Positions 35,660 through 44,932 of a DNA stretch of 64,000 nucleotides are shown here, piece by piece (position 1 is the first letter of the stretch; each line of letters opens with the position of its first letter). Made by a program: the position numbers and the translations under genes. Under the pieces are notes generated by a model. That model had not been told where the DNA came from and made no database searches. It worked only from the letters and a program-made list of their open reading frames with translations. Source of the stretch: JASHPR01 sp963739645 (GTDB lineage: Bacteria; Actinomycetota; Actinomycetes; Streptosporangiales; Streptosporangiaceae); NCBI GenBank assembly GCA_963739645.1, contig CAVUBM010000104.1, positions 65,632 to 129,631 on the forward strand, read 5' to 3'.

Positions 35660-36442
35660 CTATCGTGCTTCCAGCACCGCCAGATCGCGGACCGCGAACC
35701 GGTAGTGCTCGATCTCCTCGTCCATCACCACGGCGATGCACTCGGCCACGGCGCGCTCTTCCTCCGGGTAGCCGGGAGCGGGCGAGCGCTGGCAGCCTCG
35801 TCCGAGGTCGGCATTGGTCAGGCCGGCGAGGATGCGCCGCATCACGGCCATCCGGTCCGCGCGGGCGGCCAGGATCTCGGCGTAGCCGGGCTGCGCGGTC
35901 AGGTCGATGCCGAGCGCGGCCGCGTCCGCGGGCGGGTACCAGCTCTGCGGCAGGCCGAGCGGGTGGTAGGGCATCGGCTCGTCCAGCACCGTCCGGCTCG
36001 CCCAGGCGTCGGTGATGAACACCAGATGGCGCAGCGTCTGCGCGAACGACCACTCGTCGTTCACCTGCTCGGTCAGCGCCGCCGCAGGCAGCCGCCCGGC
36101 CCGCCCGGCCGCGTCCGCCCAGAGTCGTTCGATGGTGTCCCACATCGCGCGGAAGTCGTCGGCGTCCTGCCCCTCGCGGAACTGCACCCGCTCCGGGTGC
36201 CGCCGGTCCAGTTCGGCGCTGACAAAGCCGGTCACGTCGACGCCGTTGACGGTGACGTTGCTGAGGTAGCCGGAGATGCTGACGTCGACAAGCCAGCCGT
36301 CCCGGATCGTGACGCCGGTCAGGTCACAGTCGGTGAACCGGGCGCCGCGCAGGTCCGCGACGTCGAACCGGGCTGCCCGGAACTCGGTGCTGCCGCCGCC
36401 GTCGCCGGCGCTGAACCGGTGCGGTCCGAACTGCGCGTCCAT
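35660..36442 (-). CDS. pentapeptide-repeat plus DinB-like protein
   Basis: 260 residues from ATG at 36442. The N-terminal ~70 residues contain pentapeptide-like coils (FRAARFDVADLRGARFTDCD). The rest is a DinB four-helix domain: WSFAQTLRHLVFITDAW and, at the end, MDEEIEHYRFAVRDL, each giving a His for a possible metal site. DinB enzymes include thiol-dependent transferases; mycothiol-dependent reactions are known in actinomycetes. Substrate unknown. Confidence 0.75.
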   Translation of the reverse strand: MDAQFGPHRFSAGDGGGSTEFRAARFDVADLRGARFTDCDLTGVTIRDGWLVDVSISGYLSNVTVNGVDVTGFVSAELDRRHPERVQFREGQDADDFRAMWDTIERLWADAAGRAGRLPAAALTEQVNDEWSFAQTLRHLVFITDAWASRTVLDEPMPYHPLGLPQSWYPPADAAALGIDLTAQPGYAEILAARADRMAVMRRILAGLTNADLGRGCQRSPAPGYPEEERAVAECIAVVMDEEIEHYRFAVRDLAVLEAR

Positions 36443-36675
36443 CGGGCATCCTGCCACTCCGGCAGCGGGGCATCTGATCATTGGCTGCTGTCATGGCTCG
36501 CACTGTAGATCCGATCCCGGACGATCTGCTTCCTGGAATCCGGGGACCATTGAGTCCGCGGCCGCCCGCGCCCGGCGGAGCGTCTGCGGAGCCGGGCTGG
36601 GTTGGCGGTGGCGCCCGAACCCGCGATCAGGGTTTGGCGCGGGTGCCTGGCCCGGGTCCGGGTGGGCGTCCGTGG

Positions 36676-38187
36676 TTAGCTCGGGGCTTGGGCCAGGACA
36701 GACGCGCGGCGGAACTCCAGGTCCTTCTCGTCGACGGGCCCGCGGTACAGCGTCGCGTCCTTGAAGTAGTGCTGGCGCAGTCGCCATGGCGCCCGGTCGC
36801 CCTGCAGCGGCAGCGTATGCCGTGACCGCTCGAAGTAGCCGGAGGTCATGTCGATGAACGATGAGGTGCGCAGCCCGGTGGTCGGCACACGCGGCGTGAC
36901 CGTAGCGTAGCCGCGTTCCGCCATGAACCGCAGCACGCGTGTCACGTAGTGGGCTACCAGATCTACCTTGAGCGTCCATGAGGCGTTGGTGTACCCGATC
37001 GCGAACGCCATGTTGGGCACGCCATCCAGCATCATGCCCTTGTAGGCGACATGTTCCCGCACGACCACGGGCTCGGCGTCGACCGTCATGGGAATCCCCC
37101 CGAGCGGCAGCAGGTTCAGCCCGGTCGCGGTGATGACCACGTCCGCGGGCAGCTCGGCGCCCGAGCGCAGCCGCAGCCCGGTGGGTGTGAACTCTTGGAT
37201 GTGGTCGGTGACCACGTCAGCCTGGCCGGACTTGATCGCCGCGAAGAAATCACCGTCGGGTACCAGGCACATGCGCTGATCCCACGGCTGGTAGGCGGGT
37301 GTGAAGTGCGTGGCAATGTCGTAGTTGGCGGGCAGCCGCCTGGCGGCACTCTTCTGCAGCACCGCGCGGGCCCGGGCCGGATGCCGGCGGCAGAAGTTGT
37401 AGATCATGGTCGATATGCGCGCGTTCTTCCAGCGGACCGCCGCGTATGCGCGGCGCTCGGGCAGCACCTTCCGCAGCAGGTCGGCGATCGGGTCGCTGTT
37501 CGGCATGGACAGCACGTAGGACGGTGAGCGCTGCAGCATCGTGACCTTGGCTGCGATCCCGGCGATGGCCGGGAGGATGGTGGCCGCGGTCGCGCCGCTG
37601 CCGATCAGAACCACGCGCTTGCCCGTCAGGTCGAGATCCTCTGGCCAGCGCTGCGGGTGCACGATCGTGCCGGTGAAGCTGGCCAGGCCGGGCCAGTCCG
37701 GCGTGTAGCCCTCGTCATAGCGGTAGTAGCCCGCGCACAAGTACAGGAACGAGCAGGTGCGCTCGCTGCGGGTGCCTGTCTCCGTATCCTCGACCGTCAC
37801 CGTCCACCGGGCGGCATCGCTGGACCAGTCGGCCCGCACGACCCGGCTGTGGTAGCTGATCTTCTGGTCGACGCCGTACTCGGCCGCTGTCTCCCGCACG
37901 TACTGCAGGATCTCGCTGCCGCCGGCTATCGCCTCCGGCTGCTTCCAGGGCCGGAACGGGTAGCCGAGGGTGAACATGTCGGAGTCCGAGCGGACGCCGG
38001 GGAACCGGAACAACTCCCAGGTGCCGCCGCTGGTGCCACGCGCCTCGAGGATCGCGTACGACGTGCCGGGCACGTCGGTCTGCAGTCGGCAGGCAGCCCC
38101 GATCCCCGATAGCCCGGCGCCCACAATGAGCACATCGACGTGGCCGGGCGTGGACGTGTCCGCGGCAGGCGCGCCGTCGGCATTCAT
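36676..38187 (-). CDS. flavin-containing Baeyer-Villiger-type monooxygenase
   Basis: 503 residues. FAD Rossmann motif VLIVGAGLSGIGAA (~19-32), the Baeyer-Villiger fingerprint FTGTIVHPQRW (FxGxxxHxxxW, ~168-178) and the NADPH motif VVLIGSGATAAT (~188-199). It probably inserts oxygen into a ketone, using NADPH and O2; the substrate is open (steroids, cyclic or linear ketones). It is transcribed away from the thioesterase at 38366. Closest type: EthA-like/FMO group. No regulator adjoins it. Confidence 0.9.
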   Translation of the reverse strand: MNADGAPAADTSTPGHVDVLIVGAGLSGIGAACRLQTDVPGTSYAILEARGTSGGTWELFRFPGVRSDSDMFTLGYPFRPWKQPEAIAGGSEILQYVRETAAEYGVDQKISYHSRVVRADWSSDAARWTVTVEDTETGTRSERTCSFLYLCAGYYRYDEGYTPDWPGLASFTGTIVHPQRWPEDLDLTGKRVVLIGSGATAATILPAIAGIAAKVTMLQRSPSYVLSMPNSDPIADLLRKVLPERRAYAAVRWKNARISTMIYNFCRRHPARARAVLQKSAARRLPANYDIATHFTPAYQPWDQRMCLVPDGDFFAAIKSGQADVVTDHIQEFTPTGLRLRSGAELPADVVITATGLNLLPLGGIPMTVDAEPVVVREHVAYKGMMLDGVPNMAFAIGYTNASWTLKVDLVAHYVTRVLRFMAERGYATVTPRVPTTGLRTSSFIDMTSGYFERSRHTLPLQGDRAPWRLRQHYFKDATLYRGPVDEKDLEFRRASVLAQAPS

Positions 38188-38365
38188 GGCGGCTCCTCAT
38201 CTGCTGCATCCGGCCTTTCCGTGAGGATTTCATCAGCCGGCCAGCTATGCAACGCGCTCTCTGCGCGCCGGCGGGGCCGGAGAGCGGCCGTCCCGACCGG
38301 GCCGTGCTGCTCGCGGCCAGGGGGGCGCTGCTCCCTGACGCGCCGGTGGCAGGCCTGGCCGCCCC

Positions 38366-38854
38366 ATGTTGCAGGATGAGGTAGTGACGACAGCTGACCC
38401 GCCCGCGCTCGATCCGCAAACGGAGAACCGGATCAGGAAGAGCATCGGCCGGCAGACGCTTCTCAGCACGCTCGGCGTCTCGATCGCCGGCCTCTCCGCC
38501 GGCGATGTTGAACTCGACCTGCCGTACCGGGCCGATCTGTGCCAGCAGAATGGCTACCTGCACGCCGGCGCGGTCACTGCGTTGGCGGACTCAGCTTGCG
38601 GGTACGCGGCGGCGAGCCTGATGCCGGACGACCGGGACGTGCTGACCGTGGAATTCAAGGTCAACCTCCTCTCACCCGCGCGCGGCGACCGGTTCCGTGC
38701 CATGGGCGACGTCGTCCGCGCGGGACGCACGCTCACAGTCTGCTCGGCCGAGGTCGTCGCCTGGGCGGACGACGGGGCCGGGAATCCGTCGGCCTCGCTC
38801 GTCCGGGTCGCGCTGATGCAGGCCACCATGATGGCCGTCGCGCCGCAGCGCTGA
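38366..38854 (+). CDS. PaaI-type hotdog thioesterase
   Basis: 162 residues. Hotdog fold: VELDLPYRADLCQQNGYLHA, GAVTALADSACGYAAASL and VLTVEFKVNLLSPARGDRF. The LHAGxxxALADxA block is the PaaI active-site helix. It hydrolyses acyl-CoA, perhaps aromatic. Start at 38366 (ATG) or at the in-frame GTG 18 nt later. It is divergent from the monooxygenase. A hairpin at 38862-38881 follows. Confidence 0.86.
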   Translation: MLQDEVVTTADPPALDPQTENRIRKSIGRQTLLSTLGVSIAGLSAGDVELDLPYRADLCQQNGYLHAGAVTALADSACGYAAASLMPDDRDVLTVEFKVNLLSPARGDRFRAMGDVVRAGRTLTVCSAEVVAWADDGAGNPSASLVRVALMQATMMAVAPQR

Positions 38855-38861
38855 TAGGCCC

Positions 38862-38881
38862 GCCGGGCACGATAGCCCGGC
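38862..38881 (+). terminator. hairpin after the thioesterase gene, start of a 378-nt gap
   Basis: GCCGGGC / GCCCGGC with a 6-nt loop, 8 nt after the stop. The gap 38855-39232 holds this hairpin and otherwise nothing I can support as a gene. Confidence 0.45.
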
Positions 38882-39232
38882 CCGCTCGACTGACGCCAAC
38901 GGTCGGCGCGACGTCCCAGGTGGCCGCCGCGCTGGCCCGCCAGCACAGGTTGCGGCGGCGTCTCCTGCCTGAGCACCAGCGTGTGCGTGGCCACAACAGA
39001 CAACGAACTCTGGGTGACGTCCGATGACGGGCCTGTCGCCAACACCGTCTGCCGGTGGCTGAGCGGTGGGCTGGGCGCCTTAAGCTATGGATGACCCTCG
39101 GCCCACCCCCGCAGCGGCCAGGTCATACCCGAACGTGAAGACCGCGGAACTCCACGTCGGGGTCGTGTTCTCGGTCATGAACAAGACTCTGTGTGCTGCC
39201 CGGACCTCCCGATTGCCGCTGTATGAGGGCTT

Positions 39233-40522
39233 ATGAAACGACTACTGCAGGTTGTGACAGGCAGATCGCTGCCCGTGCGGGCCGGTCTGGGTGCGGCCGT
39301 GGCGGCCGTGGTTGTCATGGCCGGCTGCTCGTCAGGCCACTCGCCGGATCAGCGATCATCGACTGCCGCGGCCAAGCGGTCAGCCGCGGCGGCCAGACAG
39401 TCAGCGTCCGCCACTGCCGAGCGTTCACCCTCGACGCTCCTGCACTGGGGGTCTTACTTCGGCGGCAGGAAAGGCAGGATCTTCGACATCCAGACCTCGC
39501 CGGTCGCGGTGACCGTACCCGGAACCGTGGCCGAGGTGGGTACCTCAAACTCGACCGAGTACGCACTCCTGACTGACGGCACGCTCTACGCCTGGGGACT
39601 GGGCACCCATGGCCAGCTGGGTGACGGCGGCAGGACGGACTCCTTCACCAAGCCCGTGCGGGTGCGGTTCCCCGCCGGAGTGAAGATCGCGTCGATACCT
39701 ACCGACGTGATGCCCTACAACACCGGGCTGGCCGTTGACACCAACGGGAACGCCTGGGGCTGGGGCCTGAACCGCGGGGGCGAGCTGTGCTTGGGAAACA
39801 CCAGGTTGTACCGCACGCCCGTCGAGCTCCCGCTGCACCAGGTGACTACTCTGGCCGGCGCCAGCAACCACGCGCTGTACGACGCGGCTGGCACGGTCTA
39901 CGCGTGCGGGCAGAACGTTAGAGGGGACCTGGGCGACGGCCGCATGCGCAGCAGCACCCGGCCGGTGAAGGTGGCCGGGCTCAACGGCCTGTCCGTCATC
40001 CAGCTGGTGGCCTCGTTCGCCAACTCCGGGGCACTCCTGGCCAACGGGAAGTACTACGACTGGGGCTACAACGCCGCCGGCCAGCTCGGCGACGGGCGCG
40101 CCGGCCATTTCTCCGACGTCCCGGTCCTGGTGCACCTCCCGCACCCGGTGCGGCAGGTCGCCCAGGGCGGGTCTATCTGGAACAACGGGCAGACGCTCGT
40201 CATGCTGTCGGACGGCTCGACGTGGGCGTGGGGAAATGACCGGGCGTCCCAGCTGGGCGACGGGCTCACGGGTGTGGAGCCGCTGCCTGTGCGGTTCTAT
40301 CCGCCGGCGGGCGTCACTTACCGGAGCCTGGCCACCGGGTCGGCCACGTCCTACGCGGTCTCGACAACCGGGAAGGTCTACGCGTGGGGCGTCAGCCATG
40401 TCGGCCAGGTCGGCAACGGGCACACCCAGACCGCTGTGTCGCCCGTCCTCGTCGCCTCCGGGGCCACGCGGATCTCCGCGACCGCGAACAACGTGGTCAT
40501 CAGCGTGCCCAAACGTGCTTAA
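39233..40522 (+). CDS. RCC1-repeat lipoprotein
   Basis: 429 residues. The signal peptide ends in the lipobox VMAGC with lipidated C32. A Ser/Ala-rich linker (33-65) leads to RCC1-type propeller repeats with 'YAWGxGxxGQLGDG' signatures at six or seven places (LYAWGLGTHGQLGDGG, YYDWGYNAAGQLGDG, TWAWGNDRASQLGDG, VYAWGVSHVGQVGNG). It is probably an extracytoplasmic binding scaffold anchored to the membrane; no enzyme motif. It stands alone between gaps. Confidence 0.87.
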   Translation: MKRLLQVVTGRSLPVRAGLGAAVAAVVVMAGCSSGHSPDQRSSTAAAKRSAAAARQSASATAERSPSTLLHWGSYFGGRKGRIFDIQTSPVAVTVPGTVAEVGTSNSTEYALLTDGTLYAWGLGTHGQLGDGGRTDSFTKPVRVRFPAGVKIASIPTDVMPYNTGLAVDTNGNAWGWGLNRGGELCLGNTRLYRTPVELPLHQVTTLAGASNHALYDAAGTVYACGQNVRGDLGDGRMRSSTRPVKVAGLNGLSVIQLVASFANSGALLANGKYYDWGYNAAGQLGDGRAGHFSDVPVLVHLPHPVRQVAQGGSIWNNGQTLVMLSDGSTWAWGNDRASQLGDGLTGVEPLPVRFYPPAGVTYRSLATGSATSYAVSTTGKVYAWGVSHVGQVGNGHTQTAVSPVLVASGATRISATANNVVISVPKRA

Positions 40523-40547
40523 GCTGCGGGGCTAACTGACAGCCCGG

Positions 40548-41219
40548 CTAGCCGACCAGTTCGCAGAGCGAGCCGATCCGCAGGCCGTCCCAGCCCTTCT
40601 CCCGGTCGTAGACCCGGTTGCCGTGCCAGTCCGGCCCGGCCAGCAGCACCGCGCGCATGCCGACCGCGGTCGAGCCGGTGAGCTCCCGCCCGCCGCCGTC
40701 GCCCACGTACAGGCAGGCGCCGGGATCGGTGCCCAGCCGGTCGGCGACCGTGCGGAACAGGCGGGGGTCGGGCTTGCGCATCCCCTCGACGCAGGAGAAC
40801 ACGGGCGCTTCGATCACCGCGGACACCGGCAGCCGCGGCCAGGCCTCCGGCAGCTCGGAGGTGCAATCGGACACCAGGCCGGTCCGCAGGCCGCGGTCGC
40901 GCAGCTCGCCGATGACCGGCAGCGCCTCGGGCCTGAGCCGGAACCCCGACTCCTGGATCTCCTGCCGCAGCCGGGCCGCCTCGTCCAGCTGCTCCTCGCT
41001 GACCTGCGCGCCCATCCGGTCGGCCAGGGCCCGGAGAGTCTGCCGCGCATCGCCCAGCGCACCGATGAACCGTTCGGGATACGTCTCATCCAGGGCCCGG
41101 GTCAGGTCCTGGGAAGCGACGCCGAGCGAGGCCGCCAGCCGCGAGATGTGGGCCGTCCACACCTCGGCCGGGTAGACCGGCGTCAGGGTGCCGTAGAAGT
41201 CGAAGACCACAGCGGCCAT
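40548..41219 (-). CDS. HAD-superfamily hydrolase
   Basis: 223 residues from ATG at 41219 (MAAVVFDFYGTLTP); an upstream ATG at 41240 adds seven residues. Motif I is DFYGT with the nucleophilic Asp, motif II lies in GLVSDCTSE, motif III is the Lys in MRKPDPRLF, and motif IV is YVGDGGGREL. A helical cap lies at about 20-85. This is the HAD-IA phosphatase/dehalogenase group; substrate unknown. Convergent with nothing; divergent from the VOC gene at 41344. Confidence 0.9.
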   Translation of the reverse strand: MAAVVFDFYGTLTPVYPAEVWTAHISRLAASLGVASQDLTRALDETYPERFIGALGDARQTLRALADRMGAQVSEEQLDEAARLRQEIQESGFRLRPEALPVIGELRDRGLRTGLVSDCTSELPEAWPRLPVSAVIEAPVFSCVEGMRKPDPRLFRTVADRLGTDPGACLYVGDGGGRELTGSTAVGMRAVLLAGPDWHGNRVYDREKGWDGLRIGSLCELVG

Positions 41220-41343
41220 CCCGCCCGTCAGCCCCGGCATGGCGGAAGCATCTCATTACCCCGGGCGACGCGGCGAGCGGGACGTCGTCGGGAGTTCCGT
41301 TTTCTCCAAGACCGGGCCCGGGCAGGTGGCGGAGGCTGGGGTC

Positions 41344-41763
41344 ATGACCCACTCAGCAGCTTCCGTCACCACCGCGGTCACGCCGAGCTCGCCCGACCGG
41401 CCGCCGACCATCTGGCCCAGCGTGCCCTACCCGGATCCGCAGGCGGCGATCGACTTCCTGGTCGCGACCTTCGGCTTCGAGCCGACCGCACTGATCCCCG
41501 GCGACCGGCCGGGCAGTTACGCCGAGATCGAGCTGCGCTGGCCGCACGGCAGCGGCGGCATCATCATCCGCACCTGGGACCGGCCGGCGCCGAACTGGCT
41601 CTACGTCGTCGCCCCGGATCCCGATCGCCTCTACGAGCGGGCCAAGGCGGCCGGCCTGGAGATTACGCGGGAGATCGAGGACACCGACTACGGCAGCCGC
41701 ACGTTCACGACCGTCGATCCGTGGTCGGTCAGCTGGACCTTCGGCACCTACCCCGGCAGCTGA
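41344..41763 (+). CDS. VOC-family glyoxalase-like protein
   Basis: 139 residues from ATG at 41344; the longer frame to 41239 is not conserved. VOC pattern: VPYPDPQAAIDFLVATFGFE, SYAEIELRWPHGSGGI, LYERAKAAGLEITREIEDTD and YGSRTFTTVDPWSVSWTFG. It matches the PhnB/bleomycin-resistance-like subgroup, where the function is usually unproven. Confidence 0.85.
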   Translation: MTHSAASVTTAVTPSSPDRPPTIWPSVPYPDPQAAIDFLVATFGFEPTALIPGDRPGSYAEIELRWPHGSGGIIIRTWDRPAPNWLYVVAPDPDRLYERAKAAGLEITREIEDTDYGSRTFTTVDPWSVSWTFGTYPGS

Positions 41764-41777
41764 CCGGGTCGGCCGCG

Positions 41778-42269
41778 TCAGCGCTCCATGGCGAAGGTGA
41801 CCAGCCGCTTCCCGAGCCGCCGCCGCAGCTGGTGCACCGGGTCCAGGTGCAGCGCGCGGGCCAGCCAGGGGCTGGACTGCTGGCCGATGGCCAGGATCAC
41901 CTCGTCAAAGTGGTGGTGGCCGGTCTCGGCGCGCACCGCCGGCACCAGGTCTTCATCGCTGATGATGCCGCTCGCCTGGCAGCCGATCGTTTTCAGATGG
42001 CGCACGGTCAGCTCCATGCGGTGCCCCGCCGCCTCGGTCAGGTTATGGTCCGGGTGGGGCGCGACAGGGAACTTGCCGATCTGGGCGCCGAGCAGCAGCT
42101 CCATCGCGGGCAGCTTGACCTGGCCGGTGCCGGCCAGTGACAGCACCACCACCTCGCAGGGCTCCTGCTCCTGGCGCGTGACGAGGTAGGAGATCGGCTG
42201 CATATTGAGCCGCTCGTCCACGCTGAGGAAATCCATATCCACGACTAGCAGATACCGCCGCATGTCCAT
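41778..42269 (-). CDS. conserved hypothetical protein, alpha/beta (USP-like)
   Basis: 163 residues from ATG at 42269, which follows GAGGGAA. It opens RRYLLVVDMDFLS and has CEVVVLSLAG, a His-rich stretch (PHPDHNLTEAAGHRMEL) and HFDEVILAIGQQSS, the beta-strand plus loop order of universal-stress-type nucleotide-binding proteins. The GxxGx9G(S/T) ATP motif is not obvious. Function unknown. Confidence 0.6.
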   Translation of the reverse strand: MDMRRYLLVVDMDFLSVDERLNMQPISYLVTRQEQEPCEVVVLSLAGTGQVKLPAMELLLGAQIGKFPVAPHPDHNLTEAAGHRMELTVRHLKTIGCQASGIISDEDLVPAVRAETGHHHFDEVILAIGQQSSPWLARALHLDPVHQLRRRLGKRLVTFAMER

Positions 42270-42399
42270 CACTTCCCTCAACCGCCGCCAGCGGACGAAT
42301 GGCGGCTGATATTTGCCTACCCCCTGTTCCTGCGCCAAACCTGCGCGAGCCCGGTCCGCGGCGCCCTAGCTGAGAAACGAGCCGAGGCCCGCTGACCGG

Positions 42400-44004
42400 T
42401 TAGGACGGCGCCGAGCCCTCGGCTCCCCGCATCGGCGCGTCGGCACTCGCCACGTCGGCTTGCGCGCCCTCGGTGTCCGATCCGCCCGCGGGCTCCTCCT
42501 TCTGCGCCCCGCCCCGCAGGCCCAGGATAGCCACGACCGCGGCCGCGGCCATCACCACGGCCATGATGTAGAGCACGGTCTGCGTGGCGTGGGCGAAGTC
42601 GAGCCGGATGAAGTGCGGGATCGCGCCGACGCTGCCGCTGCCGCTCCGGGTCTGGGACAGGTGCGAGGCCGCGGCGCTGGCCCGCGCGCTGGGCACGCCC
42701 TGGGCGATCAGCGACGACGTGACCTGGTGCCGCATGTCCGTGACCAGGATCGTGCCGAGGATGGCCAGGCCCATGCTGGCGGCGTAGTTCCTGACCGTCT
42801 GGGTGATGCCGGTGGCCTCGCCGTAGGAGAGCGTGGAGGCCCGGTTGACCGCGTCGGTGCTGGCCGGGCCCAGCATGAACCCCATGCCCGCCCCGGCCAG
42901 GATGATGTACCACTGCTGGGTGCTGAAGCTGAGGTCGGTGACGCTCCCCGCCCAGAGCCAGAACCCGACGGCTCCCAGCACGCAGCCGATGACCACGGGC
43001 CGCTTGGCCCCGCCGCGGTCCAGCATCCGGCCGCCGATCTGGGCGGCGATCACGAAGCCGATGAAGAAGTACAGCAGGATGATGCCGGCCTGCGAGGCGG
43101 ACTTCCCCAGCGAGAGCTGGGCGTACTCGCTGCCGAAGAAGAACACCGGGATGAACACCAGGTTGGTGGTGAACAGCACCATGTTCTCGACCAGGAACGG
43201 CCGGATGCGGAAGATGCGCACCTGCATCAGCGGCGATTCTGTGCGCCGCTCGACGAAGTAGAACACGACCAGCAGCGCCACCCCGGCGACGATCGAGATC
43301 TCGATGAGCGGGTTGCTCCAGCCCCAGACGTTCGACTGCTGGAAGCCGAACACGCTCAGGGCCACGCCAACCGCGATCAGGGCCACGCCCCGGTAGTCCA
43401 TCCGGGCGGGCCGGTACTCGGTGGTCGGCCGGGAGATGAGGATCAGCGCCAGCGCGATGAGCGCGACCGGGATGTTCACCCAGAAAATCGCCCGCCAGGT
43501 CCACTGCGTGAGGTAACCGCCCAGGACCGGGCCGATCGCGGTGAGACCGCCGGCGATGCCGAAGAACAGCGCCAGCGCCTTGCCGCGCTGGCGCAGCGGG
43601 AACGTCTGCACCACAATGGCCAGCGCCGCCGGGAACATGATGGCCCCGCCAAAGCCCTGAATGGCCCGGAACAGCACGATCCAGGCCTCGGCCAGGCTGC
43701 CCGTGGGCGTCAGCCCGCACAGCGCCGACGCGCCCGCGAACACGATGACGCCCAGGATGACCATCTTCTTGTGCCCGACCGTGTCGGCCAGGCGGCCGCC
43801 GAAGGCGAAGAACGCGGCCAGCGTGAGCAGGTACGCGTTGACCGCCCACTGCACGCCGGTGCTGGTCAGCCCCAGTTCCTTCTGGATCTCGGGCACCGCG
43901 ATCGAGACGATGGTCTGGTCGATGAACGTCATCGCGACAGCGAAGATCATCGCTGCCAGAATCAGCCCTCTGGGCCGGCTGCCAGTACCGCTGCTGGCTG
44001 TCAT
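42400..44004 (-). CDS. MFS drug transporter, DHA2 (14-helix) family
   Basis: 534 residues from ATG at 44004. Fourteen hydrophobic segments. Motif D1 is FIDQTIVSIAVPEIQKEL, motif A is GGRLADTVGHKKM and motif C-like is GIAGGLTAIGPVLGGYL, as in EmrB/QacA proton-coupled exporters. A charged Ala/Glu-rich tail of ~45 residues ends the protein. Substrate unknown; no regulator adjoins it. The long reading frame on the opposite strand (42460-44082) is its antisense shadow. Confidence 0.93.
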   Translation of the reverse strand: MTASSGTGSRPRGLILAAMIFAVAMTFIDQTIVSIAVPEIQKELGLTSTGVQWAVNAYLLTLAAFFAFGGRLADTVGHKKMVILGVIVFAGASALCGLTPTGSLAEAWIVLFRAIQGFGGAIMFPAALAIVVQTFPLRQRGKALALFFGIAGGLTAIGPVLGGYLTQWTWRAIFWVNIPVALIALALILISRPTTEYRPARMDYRGVALIAVGVALSVFGFQQSNVWGWSNPLIEISIVAGVALLVVFYFVERRTESPLMQVRIFRIRPFLVENMVLFTTNLVFIPVFFFGSEYAQLSLGKSASQAGIILLYFFIGFVIAAQIGGRMLDRGGAKRPVVIGCVLGAVGFWLWAGSVTDLSFSTQQWYIILAGAGMGFMLGPASTDAVNRASTLSYGEATGITQTVRNYAASMGLAILGTILVTDMRHQVTSSLIAQGVPSARASAAASHLSQTRSGSGSVGAIPHFIRLDFAHATQTVLYIMAVVMAAAAVVAILGLRGGAQKEEPAGGSDTEGAQADVASADAPMRGAEGSAPS

Positions 44005-44104
44005 TGTCCCCCCACGTCCGGAGCGCACCGTTCAGTCTGGTGCGGCGCAGACTCAGAGGCAATCGTAGGCTGGCCACCTTAACCGGCCTGGCCGGGCCCC
44101 AGGA

Positions 44105-44701
44105 CTAGCGCTGGCGGGTCCACTGCGGGCCGACCGACAGCCAGGCCGTCTCCCAGCCCGCCAGCCGCCGCCGGTCCAGAACCCGCCGGGTGAGCAGGGC
44201 CAGGCCTGCGAGCACGATGACGAGAGCGGTCATCGCGGTCAGGGCCGCGACGCTGGCGCGCTCCCCGACCTGGGCCGCAGTGGCGGGAGGAACCTGCACG
44301 CGCCCGGCGCGGTCGAGCCAGACGGGCACCATGCGGCCCGCGTCGGATCCGGAGGGGGCGGGGACCTCGCCGGTCTGCGTCTTCCCGTCCGCGGTCCACC
44401 GGGCCGGTGCCCAGACCAGCCACGAGTTCAGTCCGTCGTCGGTCATCATCGGCCCGGGCACGGGCTGAAGCAGCGCCGCGTGAACCAGATGCCACGACCG
44501 CTGCTCGTGCCGCACGGCGGCGTTGCCCGCCCGGACCCAGCTGCCGGCGGCGCCGGCCAGGAGCGGGCCGAGGACCAGGAACATGATGACGACCGCGGGC
44601 AGCAGCCACGCCTCGATCAGGTCTGAGCGCCTGCGCAGCGGATTGCGGTCGATCCCCAGCCTGCGGGCCACCCTCGTCCACATCTTTGTGGGCGCCTTCA
44701 T
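44105..44701 (-). CDS. Rv1733c-like membrane protein
   Basis: 198 residues from ATG at 44701; the longer frame to 44872 has a low-complexity start. The first helix (DLIEAWLLPAVVIMFLVLGP) lies near residues 27-50, then an extracytoplasmic domain with WLVWAPARWTADG and RMVPVWLDRAGRVQVPP, then a second helix (ALTAMTALVIVLAGLALL, ~150-172). This matches actinobacterial relatives of mycobacterial Rv1733c, function unknown. The 231-nt stretch upstream shows nothing clear. Confidence 0.75.
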   Translation of the reverse strand: MKAPTKMWTRVARRLGIDRNPLRRRSDLIEAWLLPAVVIMFLVLGPLLAGAAGSWVRAGNAAVRHEQRSWHLVHAALLQPVPGPMMTDDGLNSWLVWAPARWTADGKTQTGEVPAPSGSDAGRMVPVWLDRAGRVQVPPATAAQVGERASVAALTAMTALVIVLAGLALLTRRVLDRRRLAGWETAWLSVGPQWTRQR

Positions 44702-44932
44702 AGCCTTCACCCCATCGGCGAGCCCGGCCGCAGCGCTGCGGCCGCCTCCTCCTAAGAGTCCCTCTCCACGCTGTCGAGCGCTACACTCGGCTGCCGCGAA
44801 TCCGCCATATCCTGACTGGCGGCAGCCGGCGGCACCGCTCTCCGGGCTGGAACTGCCTGGTCTCATCGTCACATATCCGGCCAGGATGCGGGAACCGGAG
44901 CCCGAAGCGCCGGGGGAACTCGATGCCCGCGG

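Noticed and set aside
42460..44082. Long plus-strand frame opposite the MFS transporter
   Set aside because: Composition is His/Asp/Arg-rich without motifs; the minus strand encodes a clear 14-helix transporter.
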